A stretch of DNA of 38,609 bases from a virus, in the IMG/VR virus record IMGVR_UViG_3300034152_000467, positions 1 to 38,609 of that record, one strand, 5' to 3'. Below, in pieces: positions 1-7,357 of this stretch (position 1 is its first letter; every line of letters starts with the position of its first letter). The notes under the pieces were generated by a model that saw only the letters and a list, made by a program, of their open reading frames with translations, was not told where the DNA came from and searched no databases. Position numbers and translations under genes: made by a program.

Positions 1-1
1 A

Positions 2-832
2 TTGCCTAACCCTCCAGGAGCTACTGGGAACTATGGTGCTATGGCGTTCAATACTACGGCTGATAGACCTACGGTTTGGGTAACAGATGCTGACGGCAGC
101 GGAACAGATGGTTGGCTAACTTTTGCAACACTTGGCGATATTGATACAAACCTTGATGATGCATACAACAACTTTGGAGCAGCCGCGGCTCTTGTAACAA
201 TAGATGCGGCAGAATCACAAACGACAGGCCTTGAATGGAGATTAGCTGCTGATTCTGATACTATGTTTGTATCTGACGGAACTAATCCAATCGTTACATT
301 TACAAGAGATTCAACAGCTGGAGCAGCAGACGGTAGAGTTGATATTGGCGATACTGCTATATTAGGATTACCTAATTGGACAGCAGCACCCACAGCTAAT
401 CCAGCAGCTGGAGATACTTTTTACAACTCAGCAGATGGATTTACCTATGAATATGACGGAACAAGATCGAAATGGCTAACAGTTACAAGGCTTGTATTAC
501 AGTTCGGTGATAATAGAGCTGATGGACGTTATCTTGCTATCGGTGGAAAAGCTCAAGCTTCAACAACTGGTTTTAGGATGCCGAGAGATGGAACAATCAC
601 AGCAGTAACGGTTCAAACTTCGGGTGGTCTTGCAACAAAAGCATTTGAAGTCAGAAGAAACAACAACTCTACTACACCACTACTCAACTTTAATTTATCT
701 AGTGGAGTATATACTAACGCTTCGGCAAACGCTGACTTCGCTGCTGGCGATTATATCCAAGTATTTGCTTCTTCCTCTGGCCAAAAAGTTAATGACCCAG
801 TGGCTTTTGTTGAAATAGCTTACAGAGTATAA
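2..832 (+). CDS. Phage structural / fibre-type protein, C-terminal part (5' end outside window)
   Basis: The reading frame is open from the first bases, so the gene almost certainly begins upstream; the TTG at position 2 is not convincing as a start. About 276 residues are visible. The composition is rich in Ala, Thr, Gly, Asp and Asn with few Lys or Cys, as in tail fibres and virion decoration proteins. A segment GDTFYNSADGFTYEYDG (around residues 137-153) matches the short beta-hairpin repeats common in phage fibre shafts. The last ~110 residues look like an all-beta terminal domain. It is followed directly by a hairpin terminator and the next fibre-like gene lies nearby at 1397. Receptor binding is possible but not shown. 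Confidence 0.6.
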   Translation: MPNPPGATGNYGAMAFNTTADRPTVWVTDADGSGTDGWLTFATLGDIDTNLDDAYNNFGAAAALVTIDAAESQTTGLEWRLAADSDTMFVSDGTNPIVTFTRDSTAGAADGRVDIGDTAILGLPNWTAAPTANPAAGDTFYNSADGFTYEYDGTRSKWLTVTRLVLQFGDNRADGRYLAIGGKAQASTTGFRMPRDGTITAVTVQTSGGLATKAFEVRRNNNSTTPLLNFNLSSGVYTNASANADFAAGDYIQVFASSSGQKVNDPVAFVEIAYRV

Positions 833-842
833 TCGGTATTAG

Positions 843-868
843 ACTAAGGGAGCTACGGCTCCCTTAGT
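843..868 (+). terminator. Stem-loop with UACG tetraloop after the fibre gene
   Basis: Eleven-base-pair stem (843-853 with 858-868) closed by a C-UACG-G tetraloop, 10 bases after the stop at 832. The extra-stable UNCG loop is typical of phage T4-type terminators. The 3' tail (TTGCGCATATTTATT) is not a clean U-run, so it may be a weak terminator or an mRNA-end stabiliser. Confidence 0.65.
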
Positions 869-871
869 TGC

Positions 872-881
872 GCATATTTAT
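872..881 (+). promoter_or_regulatory. GCATATTTAT motif, possible promoter element
   Basis: The decamer GCATATTTAT follows the terminator at 843-868. The same decamer occurs at 14462-14471 (just before the thymidylate kinase start) and 24257-24266 (after the pstS terminator), each time between genes. A late-promoter-like role is inferred from position only. Confidence 0.3.
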
Positions 882-895
882 TAAAAATAGGCCAT

Positions 896-995
896 GGACT
901 GACCGAATTTAAGCCTGTGGAGATGAGGCAATCAGAATAAAAAGCAACCTAATCTATGAAACAGGGAGATCACAGCCTTTAGGCTGTGATTAGTT
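896..995 (+). mobile_element. Solo IS605/IS1341-type right end (TnpB 3' tail plus reRNA scaffold), copy 1
   Basis: This 100-base unit has the layout of the 3' end of IS200/IS605-family tnpB genes: the AAGCCTGTGGAGATGA block, then GAAACAGGGAG, then a perfect 9-bp terminal hairpin (969-977 with 982-990, loop TTTA) and the closing TTAGTT. Read in the tnpB frame it gives the TnpB tail signature ACGDE and YETGRS, but with an in-frame TAA just before ACGDE. A second copy is at 31087-31180; the ends are identical and the middles differ by 6 bases, which keeps the frame. No tnpB or tnpA is present. In TnpB systems the bases right after the hairpin are the guide; here they are 996-1015, which contain the ribosome site of the next gene. 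The TnpB-end identification is by pattern recognition. Confidence 0.72.
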
Positions 996-1015
996 AACTA
1001 ATAAAGGAGTCAAAT

Positions 1016-1372
1016 ATGGAAATAGCTCTAAATGAAATACTAAAGGCAAAAAAAGCGATTGAAAAACTTTTGAACTCAGATTTGCCCATAAAAACTTCAT
1101 ACAAGCTAAGTAAAGTCATTGACCAGCTAAATGACGAATACAATAAAATTGGCGAAGCGCAACGCAAAATAATGAAAAAGTATGGTGAAGAAAAAGAGGG
1201 TGATAACGTAATTGTCTCGCCAGATAAAAGAGATGAGTTTCAAAAAGAGTTAGACGACTTTCTAAAGGAAAAAACTGTAATCGACTTCCAACCTATAAGC
1301 ATAGAAGATTTAGGCGATGCTAAACTTTCAGCAATGGAAGTGAGAGCAATGGCGTCATTCTTCAAGGAATAA
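1016..1372 (+). CDS. DUF1617-like phage protein
   Basis: 118 residues, strongly charged, mostly helical. The N-terminal helix (ALNEILKAKKAIEKLL) followed by a helical Lys/Glu stretch, a spacer and the C-terminal EDLGDAKLSAMEVRAM segment resembles the DUF1617 family of small phage proteins of unknown function. The start is set by AAAGGAG at 1003-1009. This ribosome site lies immediately 3' of the solo TnpB right end, in the position that would be the guide segment. It lies between two fibre-type genes, so a virion or assembly role is possible. Confidence 0.5.
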   Translation: MEIALNEILKAKKAIEKLLNSDLPIKTSYKLSKVIDQLNDEYNKIGEAQRKIMKKYGEEKEGDNVIVSPDKRDEFQKELDDFLKEKTVIDFQPISIEDLGDAKLSAMEVRAMASFFKE

Positions 1373-1386
1373 ACGTGCCCGTCGAA

Positions 1387-1393
1387 AGATAAA
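1387..1393 (+). promoter_or_regulatory. AGATAAA motif directly before a start codon lacking an SD
   Basis: The sequence AAAGATAAACCCATG precedes the gene at 1397, and no purine-rich SD is visible. It closely resembles AAGATAAACATATG before 15151 and AAGATAAATACATATG before 5280. It may be a late promoter giving a very short or absent leader. Confidence 0.3.
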
Positions 1394-1396
1394 CCC

Positions 1397-3277
1397 ATGG
1401 CTATTTTGGAATACTTTGAGGGTCAAACACTTGCGACCATACGCATGACTGTACCTTCTACAGTCGATTTGAACGATGCAGCGTTAGTAAAAATAAAATA
1501 TAAGAAACCTAATGGTTTTGAAGGCGAGTGGAATGCCACTATAGAAGATACTGACGCTGGCACAATAGTTCATGAAGTCCAGTCAAGATATGAATTTGAT
1601 GATACTGGCTGGTGGTTTTTCTGGACATTTACTCGTTTGAATAACGGGCGAGAAATGCCTGGAGTTCCAATCACTGTTTATATATATGAACAAGGTAAAA
1701 GATATTTAGCATTTCCTTATGGCCGTCAGCCTGTTATAGGAGGAGAAGAAATGCCAACTAACGCATTTGAGATTGATTATGATAATGCTACTTCAGGTCT
1801 TAGCGCTGATGATGTACAGGAAGCAATAGATGAACTAAAGAACTTATTAGATGCAATCGAAGCTGGCGATATTGCTTACGATAATGTAGCATCGGGGCTG
1901 TCTTCAAATAATGTCCAAACTGTTATAGATGAGCTGCTAAATGTCATCAATGCTAAGACTGCTGAAGATTTTAGTTATGATCCTGAACATTCAGGATTGT
2001 ATTCTACTAAAGTTCAGACAGCTATCGATGAAATAGTTCAAGAATTCAATATCGATTTAGAGCATTGCACTTTTGTTTCAAAAAGTGGCCAAGATACGGA
2101 AAGTATGATGTCTTGGCAAGAATTCGGATTAGGTGTGTCAGGAGGAGACGACTCAGGATTAGCAGCATCTACTACTTATTATATAAACGTAAATGGGACA
2201 CAGTACAGTATAACGACTGGTGCAACCACGCCAATCACATATAATGACGTAGTCGGGCTTCTTGATGCCGCTCTTGATGCAGATGATTTTGCGTGCACTT
2301 TTGAGACGAACGATATAAGGATAACTAACGAAACTGTGGGCGTTGGCGAATACGTCCTTATAGAGTCTTCAACTACTGGGCCTAACCTAGAAACATCACT
2401 TACGGGATTCACAGAGTTTGATATTCCGTATTATGCCGAACTTGGAGTTACACGGGGAACTCTACAAAATCCTTTCTTGACTGTACAAGCCGCTATTGAT
2501 TCAGTTACGCCAACAGCTGGAACTTATGAAATGATTTTCGTTTTGCCGGGCATATATGAAGAAGATTTGATTTTAGAGCCATGGATTTCCATAGTTGGAT
2601 TAGATAAAAGCACAACAATTGTTGGTAAATCTACAACTGGAACAAACCACGCAATAGACTTTCCAACTGGAACCGGAAATATGGAAATTGCTATTAGGAA
2701 TATAGGCTGCTATATGGATGGGTTCGCAGTAACTCATGCTGCGGGCTCTAACGCGGCAATATTGAGACTGGAAAATGTAAATATAGGAGATGATTTTAGT
2801 GTCCAGTTCCTCGGCGGCGGACTAGACCATTTGTACATGAGTAATGTAATAGTTGCCGGTCTTACTACTTTAGATTCAGCTCCAATAGAGTATCCAAACA
2901 ATGTTGCTTTTATGGGTGGATTAGAAATTTCTGATACTAGCAATTTGAATGATGATGGTGATAGTAAAGCTTCTTCTACAATAATGAGAAATTGTGCTAT
3001 TTTTGACCACTTGAAGCAAGAGGGAGATACTTTACTAGAACTAAGAGCTACCCATGTACAAGTAACTGGAGTAGTAAAAGTAACTCTTGATGGCGCAGAT
3101 GTTGAATTCAGATATGATGCTGTCTCTGCTCCTTTAGCCCATTCGGATTTTATAGTTCAAAATGGTGCTACGAGGACGCCAATAACTCGAGCTAAAGATA
3201 TTTGGCTTGATACCAGCTCAATATCTGGAACTACAGCAGATAATATACAAGACGCTTTAGAAGAACTCCATCCATAA
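1397..3277 (+). CDS. Tail fibre / tailspike-like protein with beta-helix region
   Basis: 626 residues. The N-terminal ~115 residues look like an Ig-like virion-anchoring domain. Then come three copies of a ~20-residue shaft repeat of the form SGLSADDVQEAIDEL (about residues 119-215), and a fourth degenerate copy ends the protein (SGTTADNIQDALEEL). This repeat is widespread in phage fibres. Residues from about 350 onward contain a pectate-lyase-like right-handed beta-helix pattern (NPFLTVQAAIDSV, then short strand-turn units). No clear catalytic residues are seen, so glycan cleavage is not claimed. A strong internal ribosome site (AGGAGGA at about 1739-1745, ATG at 1751) could give a second product lacking the N-terminal domain. 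Confidence 0.75.
   Translation: MAILEYFEGQTLATIRMTVPSTVDLNDAALVKIKYKKPNGFEGEWNATIEDTDAGTIVHEVQSRYEFDDTGWWFFWTFTRLNNGREMPGVPITVYIYEQGKRYLAFPYGRQPVIGGEEMPTNAFEIDYDNATSGLSADDVQEAIDELKNLLDAIEAGDIAYDNVASGLSSNNVQTVIDELLNVINAKTAEDFSYDPEHSGLYSTKVQTAIDEIVQEFNIDLEHCTFVSKSGQDTESMMSWQEFGLGVSGGDDSGLAASTTYYINVNGTQYSITTGATTPITYNDVVGLLDAALDADDFACTFETNDIRITNETVGVGEYVLIESSTTGPNLETSLTGFTEFDIPYYAELGVTRGTLQNPFLTVQAAIDSVTPTAGTYEMIFVLPGIYEEDLILEPWISIVGLDKSTTIVGKSTTGTNHAIDFPTGTGNMEIAIRNIGCYMDGFAVTHAAGSNAAILRLENVNIGDDFSVQFLGGGLDHLYMSNVIVAGLTTLDSAPIEYPNNVAFMGGLEISDTSNLNDDGDSKASSTIMRNCAIFDHLKQEGDTLLELRATHVQVTGVVKVTLDGADVEFRYDAVSAPLAHSDFIVQNGATRTPITRAKDIWLDTSSISGTTADNIQDALEELHP
1751..2035 (+). repeat. Three tandem fibre-shaft repeats within the fibre gene
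   Basis: Protein-level repeats: SGLSADDVQEAIDEL, SGLSSNNVQTVIDEL and SGLYSTKVQTAIDEI, spaced about 34-37 residues apart. A fourth, SGTTADNIQDALEEL, is at the C-terminus (about 3225-3275). The family pattern is common in trimeric phage fibres, where each repeat likely ends in a short coiled-coil helix. Confidence 0.75.
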
Positions 3278-3317
3278 CATTCGATAGCATATATAATATA
3301 AATAAGGAATTGATGAA

Positions 3318-3539
3318 ATGGGTTTGGTGAAAGAAGCACAAATCTACGATGGTAAAGAGTTTTTCGCATATTACTTCGAAGTTCCAATGATGCATGAAGA
3401 TTGGCATAAAGCTGAACAAGAGGGTTTAGCTTTTGTCGGATATATGCAAATCGGACCTGATTATTGGAATGACAGAATGGTATTTTCAAAGCCTGAAGAT
3501 GAGAAACTCGCTAAAGACTGGTTTGTGAAGCAATACTAG
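3318..3539 (+). CDS. Hypothetical small protein
   Basis: 73 residues, rich in aromatic residues (YYFEVP, DYWNDRM, DWFVKQY). No family recognised. It starts 41 bases after the fibre gene with a weak ribosome site (AAGGAAT). It is soluble in appearance, without a signal peptide or membrane segment. Confidence 0.6.
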   Translation: MGLVKEAQIYDGKEFFAYYFEVPMMHEDWHKAEQEGLAFVGYMQIGPDYWNDRMVFSKPEDEKLAKDWFVKQY

Positions 3540-3583
3540 ATAGTTTCGACTACGCGATATAATAGAACCATAGGAGATTTTTA

Positions 3584-3775
3584 ATGAACGTTCCTATGGT
3601 CCAAAATAACCCTGAATACCTAAAAATCCAAGCTAACGTTATTTCTCACTACATCGAAAATCGCCACGAGTATGGCGACAATCGGACAGATAATGAAATA
3701 GTTATTGAGTGGATTCAGTATAACGCCAAAAAGTTCAGAGAAGATTGGATTTCTACAGGAGGAAACCTTGGCTAA
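3584..3775 (+). CDS. Hypothetical small protein
   Basis: 63 residues, with a clear ribosome site (ATAGGAGATT) before the ATG. Soluble, mixed alpha/beta in appearance, ending ISTGGNLG. Its 3' end contains the AGGAGG ribosome site of the next gene, whose TTG start overlaps its last codons; translation is probably coupled. No family recognised. Confidence 0.6.
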   Translation: MNVPMVQNNPEYLKIQANVISHYIENRHEYGDNRTDNEIVIEWIQYNAKKFREDWISTGGNLG

Positions 3776-4367
3776 AGAAAAGAAGAAGAAACGGCTTACA
3801 GATAGTGAAAGAATGGTAGCTGAAATAGCAAAAGGCGAAAAAGACGAGTTCAATACTGGGTCTGCATGGTTCAAGGACGAAGTAGATAAGAAAAAGGGAA
3901 AAATCAAAATAAATAACATCGATAAAAAGGAGAAAGAAGCTAAGAAAAGACCGGGAAAAGAAGGTATATTTCACCTCAAAGATATTTGTGAAATTCTTGA
4001 TTGGCAGTTTCCCAGAGACAAGGAAGAAAGGAATAGACTGGCTTGGTTTTCAAACTTTCTTCAAATAGCTCACGGAGCTGATGCTCCAAGGCTGCTTTGG
4101 AATGGTATGGTAGCTTGCATCAAAAGAGATGATATTATCAATCCTACTGATATGTTTCTCAGTAAGAAAGAGGCAAGAAAGGGCAAAGCTAGAAAAAAGA
4201 GAGAAAAGAAATATGGTGAAACAAGGAACATTTCGGTTCCCAAGACCGACGAAGAGAAGAAAGCTGCTCGGAAAGAAAGAAACAGGATAAGAAAGGAGGC
4301 AAAAAAGCTTGGAATAACTTCCGCCGAATACAAGGCGCGCCTTGTATTCAGCCGAATACAAGGCTAA
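3768..4367 (+). CDS. Hypothetical very basic protein; C-terminus altered by a palindromic duplication
   Basis: About 199 residues from the TTG at 3768, chosen because AGGAGG (3757-3762) sits 5 bases upstream; an ATG at 3705 would overlap the preceding gene by 71 bases and has no good SD. Lys/Arg/Glu-rich ends surround a more globular core (about residues 60-120, HLKDICEILDWQFPRDKEER and following) of unrecognised family. The last residues are read through a 28-base duplication that creates a 24-base perfect palindrome. Without the insertion the frame would continue past the present stop and run into the next gene. The basic tails suggest nucleic-acid contact, which is inference. Confidence 0.6.
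   Translation: MAKEKKKKRLTDSERMVAEIAKGEKDEFNTGSAWFKDEVDKKKGKIKINNIDKKEKEAKKRPGKEGIFHLKDICEILDWQFPRDKEERNRLAWFSNFLQIAHGADAPRLLWNGMVACIKRDDIINPTDMFLSKKEARKGKARKKREKKYGETRNISVPKTDEEKKAARKERNRIRKEAKKLGITSAEYKARLVFSRIQG
4323..4364 (+). repeat. Direct-inverted-direct triplication of a 14-mer, containing a 24-bp palindrome
   Basis: GCCGAATACAAGGC occurs at 4323-4336 and again at 4351-4364, with the inverted copy between them. Positions 4326-4349 are a perfect 24-base palindrome centred on GGCGCGCC. The 28-base offset is consistent with a template-switch insertion. It sits in the last codons of the upstream gene and could also form a strong hairpin just before the next ribosome site. Confidence 0.9.
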
Positions 4368-4381
4368 AATGGAGGAAAAGA

Positions 4382-4894
4382 ATGGCAAGAAAGAAGTCGA
4401 GTGAAATATACCAGAAAATAGCTGAAGACATAAAAATCATTCTCTCAAACAAAAACCACAGTGAAGAGGAAGTTAAAGCTCACAAACAGCTATACTATGA
4501 TTGTTTGCATAAAGCAACGAATATGTATAGTGGATTCATCAGCAAAGCTGCTTTAGAGCTAAGGAAGAGCAAGAAAAAACCAACTCTAGACCATGCTCTT
4601 GGTCGTTACAAGCTTTACAGTCACGGGGTCGATATGACTCTAGATGGCTGGAACGTAGGGCAAGTTAGAAACTTCTTTATGGACAAAAACTTCATCATAC
4701 TCGTAGCACCAGAAGAGAACAAGGCCCTCGAGAGATTCCAGAAGTCAAATCGAGATTGGATTACTTATGAAGAATATATCAGTGTAACAGGGGTCCTTTA
4801 TAAATTACCCAAAGGAGGTAGGTGGTGGAAAGCAAAGTTAGACGAAACCGGAGAAGCCAGGCAACTGTTCGACATGCATAGTTATTACAAATGA
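4382..4894 (+). CDS. Hypothetical protein
   Basis: 170 residues with an SD (GGAGG, 4371-4375). The N-terminal half is helical and Lys-rich; the C-terminal half contains a possible short beta domain (VTGVLYKLPKGGRWWKAKLDE). No family recognised. It overlaps the cREC gene by the ATGA at 4891, so the two are likely translated together. Confidence 0.65.
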   Translation: MARKKSSEIYQKIAEDIKIILSNKNHSEEEVKAHKQLYYDCLHKATNMYSGFISKAALELRKSKKKPTLDHALGRYKLYSHGVDMTLDGWNVGQVRNFFMDKNFIILVAPEENKALERFQKSNRDWITYEEYISVTGVLYKLPKGGRWWKAKLDETGEARQLFDMHSYYK

Positions 4895-5268
4895 AATGCA
4901 AAATATTTATATTAGAAGACAACATAAACAGGATGGCGACATTCTATCAACTTTTGCCAGTTAGATTCCCAGACTGTGAAATAGTCCATGCTACTACAGT
5001 AGAAGAGGCAAAGCGTCTTATTGATACTTCTAATTTTTGGGATATTGTTCTGCTCGACCACGATTTGGGCGGTAGAGCTTACGTAGATTCATCAGAAGAA
5101 GAAACTGGTTATCAGTTTTTGAAATACTTCAAAAGAAAGAAAATAAAGTTCAGCCAGCTTGTATTCCATTCACAAAACCCCGCTGGAGCTCAAAACATGT
5201 TTGACCTTATGCCAGAGGGTAAAATAATCCCTTTCCCACAACTGATTAGTTTTATACAGCCCAAGTAA
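4891..5268 (+). CDS. cREC-type receiver-like protein (cyclic-phosphate processing receiver domain)
   Basis: 125 residues spanning one CheY-like fold. The acidic pocket is visible as ILEDN (Glu9, Asp10), and the characteristic LDHDLGG is at residues 55-61. The family-specific loop TGYQFL (72-77) and the HSQNPAG..NM motif (93-103) replace the usual Thr/Lys region of response regulators. These are the hallmarks of the cREC family, which has been proposed to process cyclic phosphates and occurs in conflict-system contexts. No output domain is attached. The start overlaps the preceding stop (ATGA). A phage counter-defence or RNA/nucleotide-processing role is plausible but unproven. Confidence 0.75.
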   Translation: MKCKIFILEDNINRMATFYQLLPVRFPDCEIVHATTVEEAKRLIDTSNFWDIVLLDHDLGGRAYVDSSEEETGYQFLKYFKRKKIKFSQLVFHSQNPAGAQNMFDLMPEGKIIPFPQLISFIQPK

Positions 5269-5277
5269 GATAAATAC
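5269..5277 (+). promoter_or_regulatory. AGATAAATA motif before the gene at 5280
   Basis: AGATAAATA lies two bases before the ATG at 5280, which has no SD. The same nonamer is found at 20974-20982, downstream of a terminator. It resembles the T4 late consensus TATAAATA (7 of 8 in GATAAATA). Confidence 0.35.
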
Positions 5278-5279
5278 AT

Positions 5280-5750
5280 ATGAAATGGCTAGTATGTATT
5301 AACGACGAAGGTGTTCAATGCCAGGTTCCCGCTGGCAGAGACGTTGAGAAAGCTGCTAAGGAACAGAAATCTTTAAAGAACCATGCGAAGATCATATTCG
5401 TGTTTAAGTTTCCTGGTGCAAATCCAGACGGTGACTACGAAGAAGGTAGAAAGTTCGGAGAGTTCTTCAAAACTAAAACCCAAGAGCTGCACAAGAAGTA
5501 TGGTGCAGCAGATCCAGCTGAGTTCATGGGCTACAACATCAGAAAACGGGCTGCACTGGGCAACGGCATAGAAGTACTAGCTGAACTTGATGCTGATGAT
5601 TATAGTGAATTCAGAAAGAAATATGGTGGCATCGACGGTGCTATCGATATCCTCTTGAACACAAAGAAAGTAATGACAGGTGCTGGGAAAGATCCTGGAA
5701 AGGCAGTTAATAAACTAATACGAAAACTGGAAATAGAGAAAGAAGAATGA
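5280..5750 (+). CDS. Hypothetical protein
   Basis: 156 residues. The N-terminal part (MKWLVCINDEGVQCQVPAG) looks like a short beta unit; the rest is mixed, with a Lys/Glu-rich C-terminal helix. No family recognised. No ribosome site is present, but AGATAAATA precedes the ATG, so the message may be leaderless or the gene may be read from a very short leader. Confidence 0.65.
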   Translation: MKWLVCINDEGVQCQVPAGRDVEKAAKEQKSLKNHAKIIFVFKFPGANPDGDYEEGRKFGEFFKTKTQELHKKYGAADPAEFMGYNIRKRAALGNGIEVLAELDADDYSEFRKKYGGIDGAIDILLNTKKVMTGAGKDPGKAVNKLIRKLEIEKEE

Positions 5751-5769
5751 TATATTTAAGGGAGATAAT

Positions 5770-6285
5770 ATGCTGCAATTCTTAAAGACACATTTGAAAT
5801 ATCTTAGCTACGTAATCAGACACAAATTTTGGGTTACTTACTATTGTTTTAAAGATGGCCTTATTTGGCGCGGGCTTATGCATGATTTGTCTAAGTTTAG
5901 GCCGAGTGAGTGGTTTGCATACGCCAACTATTTCTACGGCCCAAAAGGTGAAGAACATGTGGCTATCAGGAAAGTTGGTGGGGGCTATTACAAACCATAT
6001 AAAACTGGAGACGAGAAATTTGATTTTGCTTGGCTTCTTCACCAAAAGAGAAATGATCATCACTGGCAGTGGTGGGTTTTACCAGAAGACGATGGTAGAG
6101 TGTTTGCTCTGCCAATGAAAGAGAATGCAATTCGAGAGATGATTTGCGATTGGCGCGGAGCGGCCAGAGCTCAAAGATACGGCGACAATACACCAGAATG
6201 GTACGCTAAAAATAAGTATCATCAGAAGATGCACCATTTTACGAGGCGCAGAGTAGAAATGATTCTCTGTGATGTTTTTAGATGA
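5770..6285 (+). CDS. DUF5662 family protein
   Basis: 171 residues. The pattern HLKYLSYVIRHKFWVTYY, then WRGLMHDLSKFRPSEW, then HQKRNDHHWQWW and a late NKYHQKMHH is characteristic of DUF5662, a family of phage and bacterial proteins. The ordered His/Asp residues (MHDLSK, HHWQWW, MICDWRG) recall HD-type metal sites, so a metal-dependent hydrolase is possible, but no activity is established. The start has a good SD (GGGAGATAATATG). Confidence 0.75.
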   Translation: MLQFLKTHLKYLSYVIRHKFWVTYYCFKDGLIWRGLMHDLSKFRPSEWFAYANYFYGPKGEEHVAIRKVGGGYYKPYKTGDEKFDFAWLLHQKRNDHHWQWWVLPEDDGRVFALPMKENAIREMICDWRGAARAQRYGDNTPEWYAKNKYHQKMHHFTRRRVEMILCDVFR

Positions 6286-6349
6286 GAGTCTATGCTAGAG
6301 GCACTAACACCTACAGTAGATAGTAACGATTTTAGTAAAGGTAAAATAA

Positions 6350-6646
6350 ATGAAAGGGAAATATGAAGCACCCGAACCAAGATTACTGTTTGGACAGTTT
6401 CTGTTAGAGAAAGGAAAAATTACTAGCGAAGTATTACAAAAAGCGCTGCAGAAACAGCAAGAAGAGGGCGAATCATCAACTGTCCGAGAAAGCCACAGAT
6501 ATCTTGGGCAAATACTATTAGACGATTTTCAAGTCTTTGAGAATCGAGTTGAACTAAACCATTATATCGTCAATTTCAAAAAATATAGAGACAAAATAGA
6601 AGAACAACATGCAGAACTAAAAAATCTCTCTGGAAAGCATATTTAG
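6350..6646 (+). CDS. MshEN-like domain protein
   Basis: 98 residues. Residues 10-35 (RLLFGQFLLEKGKITSEVLQ) followed by ALQKQ, and residues 49-58 (RYLGQILLDD), resemble the two half-motifs RLGxxLxxxGxI..LxxAL..Q and LGxIL of the MshEN domain found at the N-terminus of GspE/PilB-type ATPases, where it binds cyclic-di-GMP. Here the domain would be free-standing and followed only by a Lys/Glu helix. The second half-motif is incomplete, so ligand binding is uncertain. It may be a decoy, or the resemblance may be only structural. Confidence 0.45.
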   Translation: MKGKYEAPEPRLLFGQFLLEKGKITSEVLQKALQKQQEEGESSTVRESHRYLGQILLDDFQVFENRVELNHYIVNFKKYRDKIEEQHAELKNLSGKHI

Positions 6647-6662
6647 TATTGAGGTACTAAAT

Positions 6663-7154
6663 ATGGATTTGATGGTAGTCGGTGAAGCTCCAAGTCACAC
6701 GCGCCCAAAAGGTATGGAGAACGTAGCCTTTTCAGGTAAGACTTCTTATATACTTTGGGACGAGCTAAAAGAATACAATATAACACGCGAAGATTGCTAT
6801 GTGACAAATGTTGTAGCTGAACAACTGCTACGTGGAAAGAGACCAGATGAAAACTTAATAAACAAAAATCGACCACGTCTTGAAAAAGAAATAGAAGAGC
6901 AAGAGCCCCTTGTAATATTAGCAGTTGGCAAAATAGCTTCTAACACTTTACTAAACAAAGATGTGCGGCTACTAGCTAACGCTGGCAATATATTCAAAGA
7001 TAAAAAGCGAAATCTTTGGATAGTGCCATGTATTCACCCATCTGCAGTAGCTAGAAATAAAGTTTTGAAAAAACCATTCAAAGACTGTATATGGATCGCA
7101 GCTAAAGTTCTAGAGGAGATTAGAAATGCAAGGTCTGAAAGACATCAAAAATAA
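6663..7154 (+). CDS. Uracil-DNA glycosylase superfamily protein
   Basis: 163 residues covering the whole UDG fold. Motif 1 is VVGEAPS (residues 5-11) with a downstream SGKTSYILWDEL; the CYVTNVV strand follows; the terminal motif is HPSA (His125), the usual leucine-loop region. This matches family 4/5-like enzymes that remove uracil from DNA. The four iron-sulphur cysteines of family 4 are not evident, so it may be another branch of the superfamily. Alternatively it could act on a phage-specific modified base. The gene overlaps the following small gene by 29 bases. Confidence 0.75.
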   Translation: MDLMVVGEAPSHTRPKGMENVAFSGKTSYILWDELKEYNITREDCYVTNVVAEQLLRGKRPDENLINKNRPRLEKEIEEQEPLVILAVGKIASNTLLNKDVRLLANAGNIFKDKKRNLWIVPCIHPSAVARNKVLKKPFKDCIWIAAKVLEEIRNARSERHQK

Positions 7155-7329
7155 AATGAAAAATCATTATAACGGCTTGAAATCTAAAAATGTGCCACCA
7201 GCATTATATGATTTAGTTGATGATATAGTAGATGCAGTTTTAGAATCTGCTGCCGCTAATACGCTGTTTTTGCTTAAGAAAAATACAGAGTTAGAAACTA
7301 AGATAAAGGAGTTAGAAAAAGAAAGATAA
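7126..7329 (+). CDS. Hypothetical small helical protein
   Basis: 67 residues, a basic N-terminus and a C-terminal coiled-coil-like helix (KKNTELETKIKELEKE). The SD (GAGGAGA) lies inside the 3' end of the glycosylase gene. No family recognised. Confidence 0.55.
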   Translation: MQGLKDIKNKMKNHYNGLKSKNVPPALYDLVDDIVDAVLESAAANTLFLLKKNTELETKIKELEKER

Positions 7330-7357
7330 ACCAGACAAAAATAAAAAGGTAAAGAAA

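Noticed and set aside
624-818. Alternative + strand ORF in the first gene
   Set aside because: Out-of-frame shadow of the fibre gene, with no SD and implausible composition.
3297-3304. Exact TATAAATA before the gene at 3318
   Set aside because: It overlaps the ribosome site, so a start ~6 bases downstream would remove the SD; probably AT-rich coincidence.
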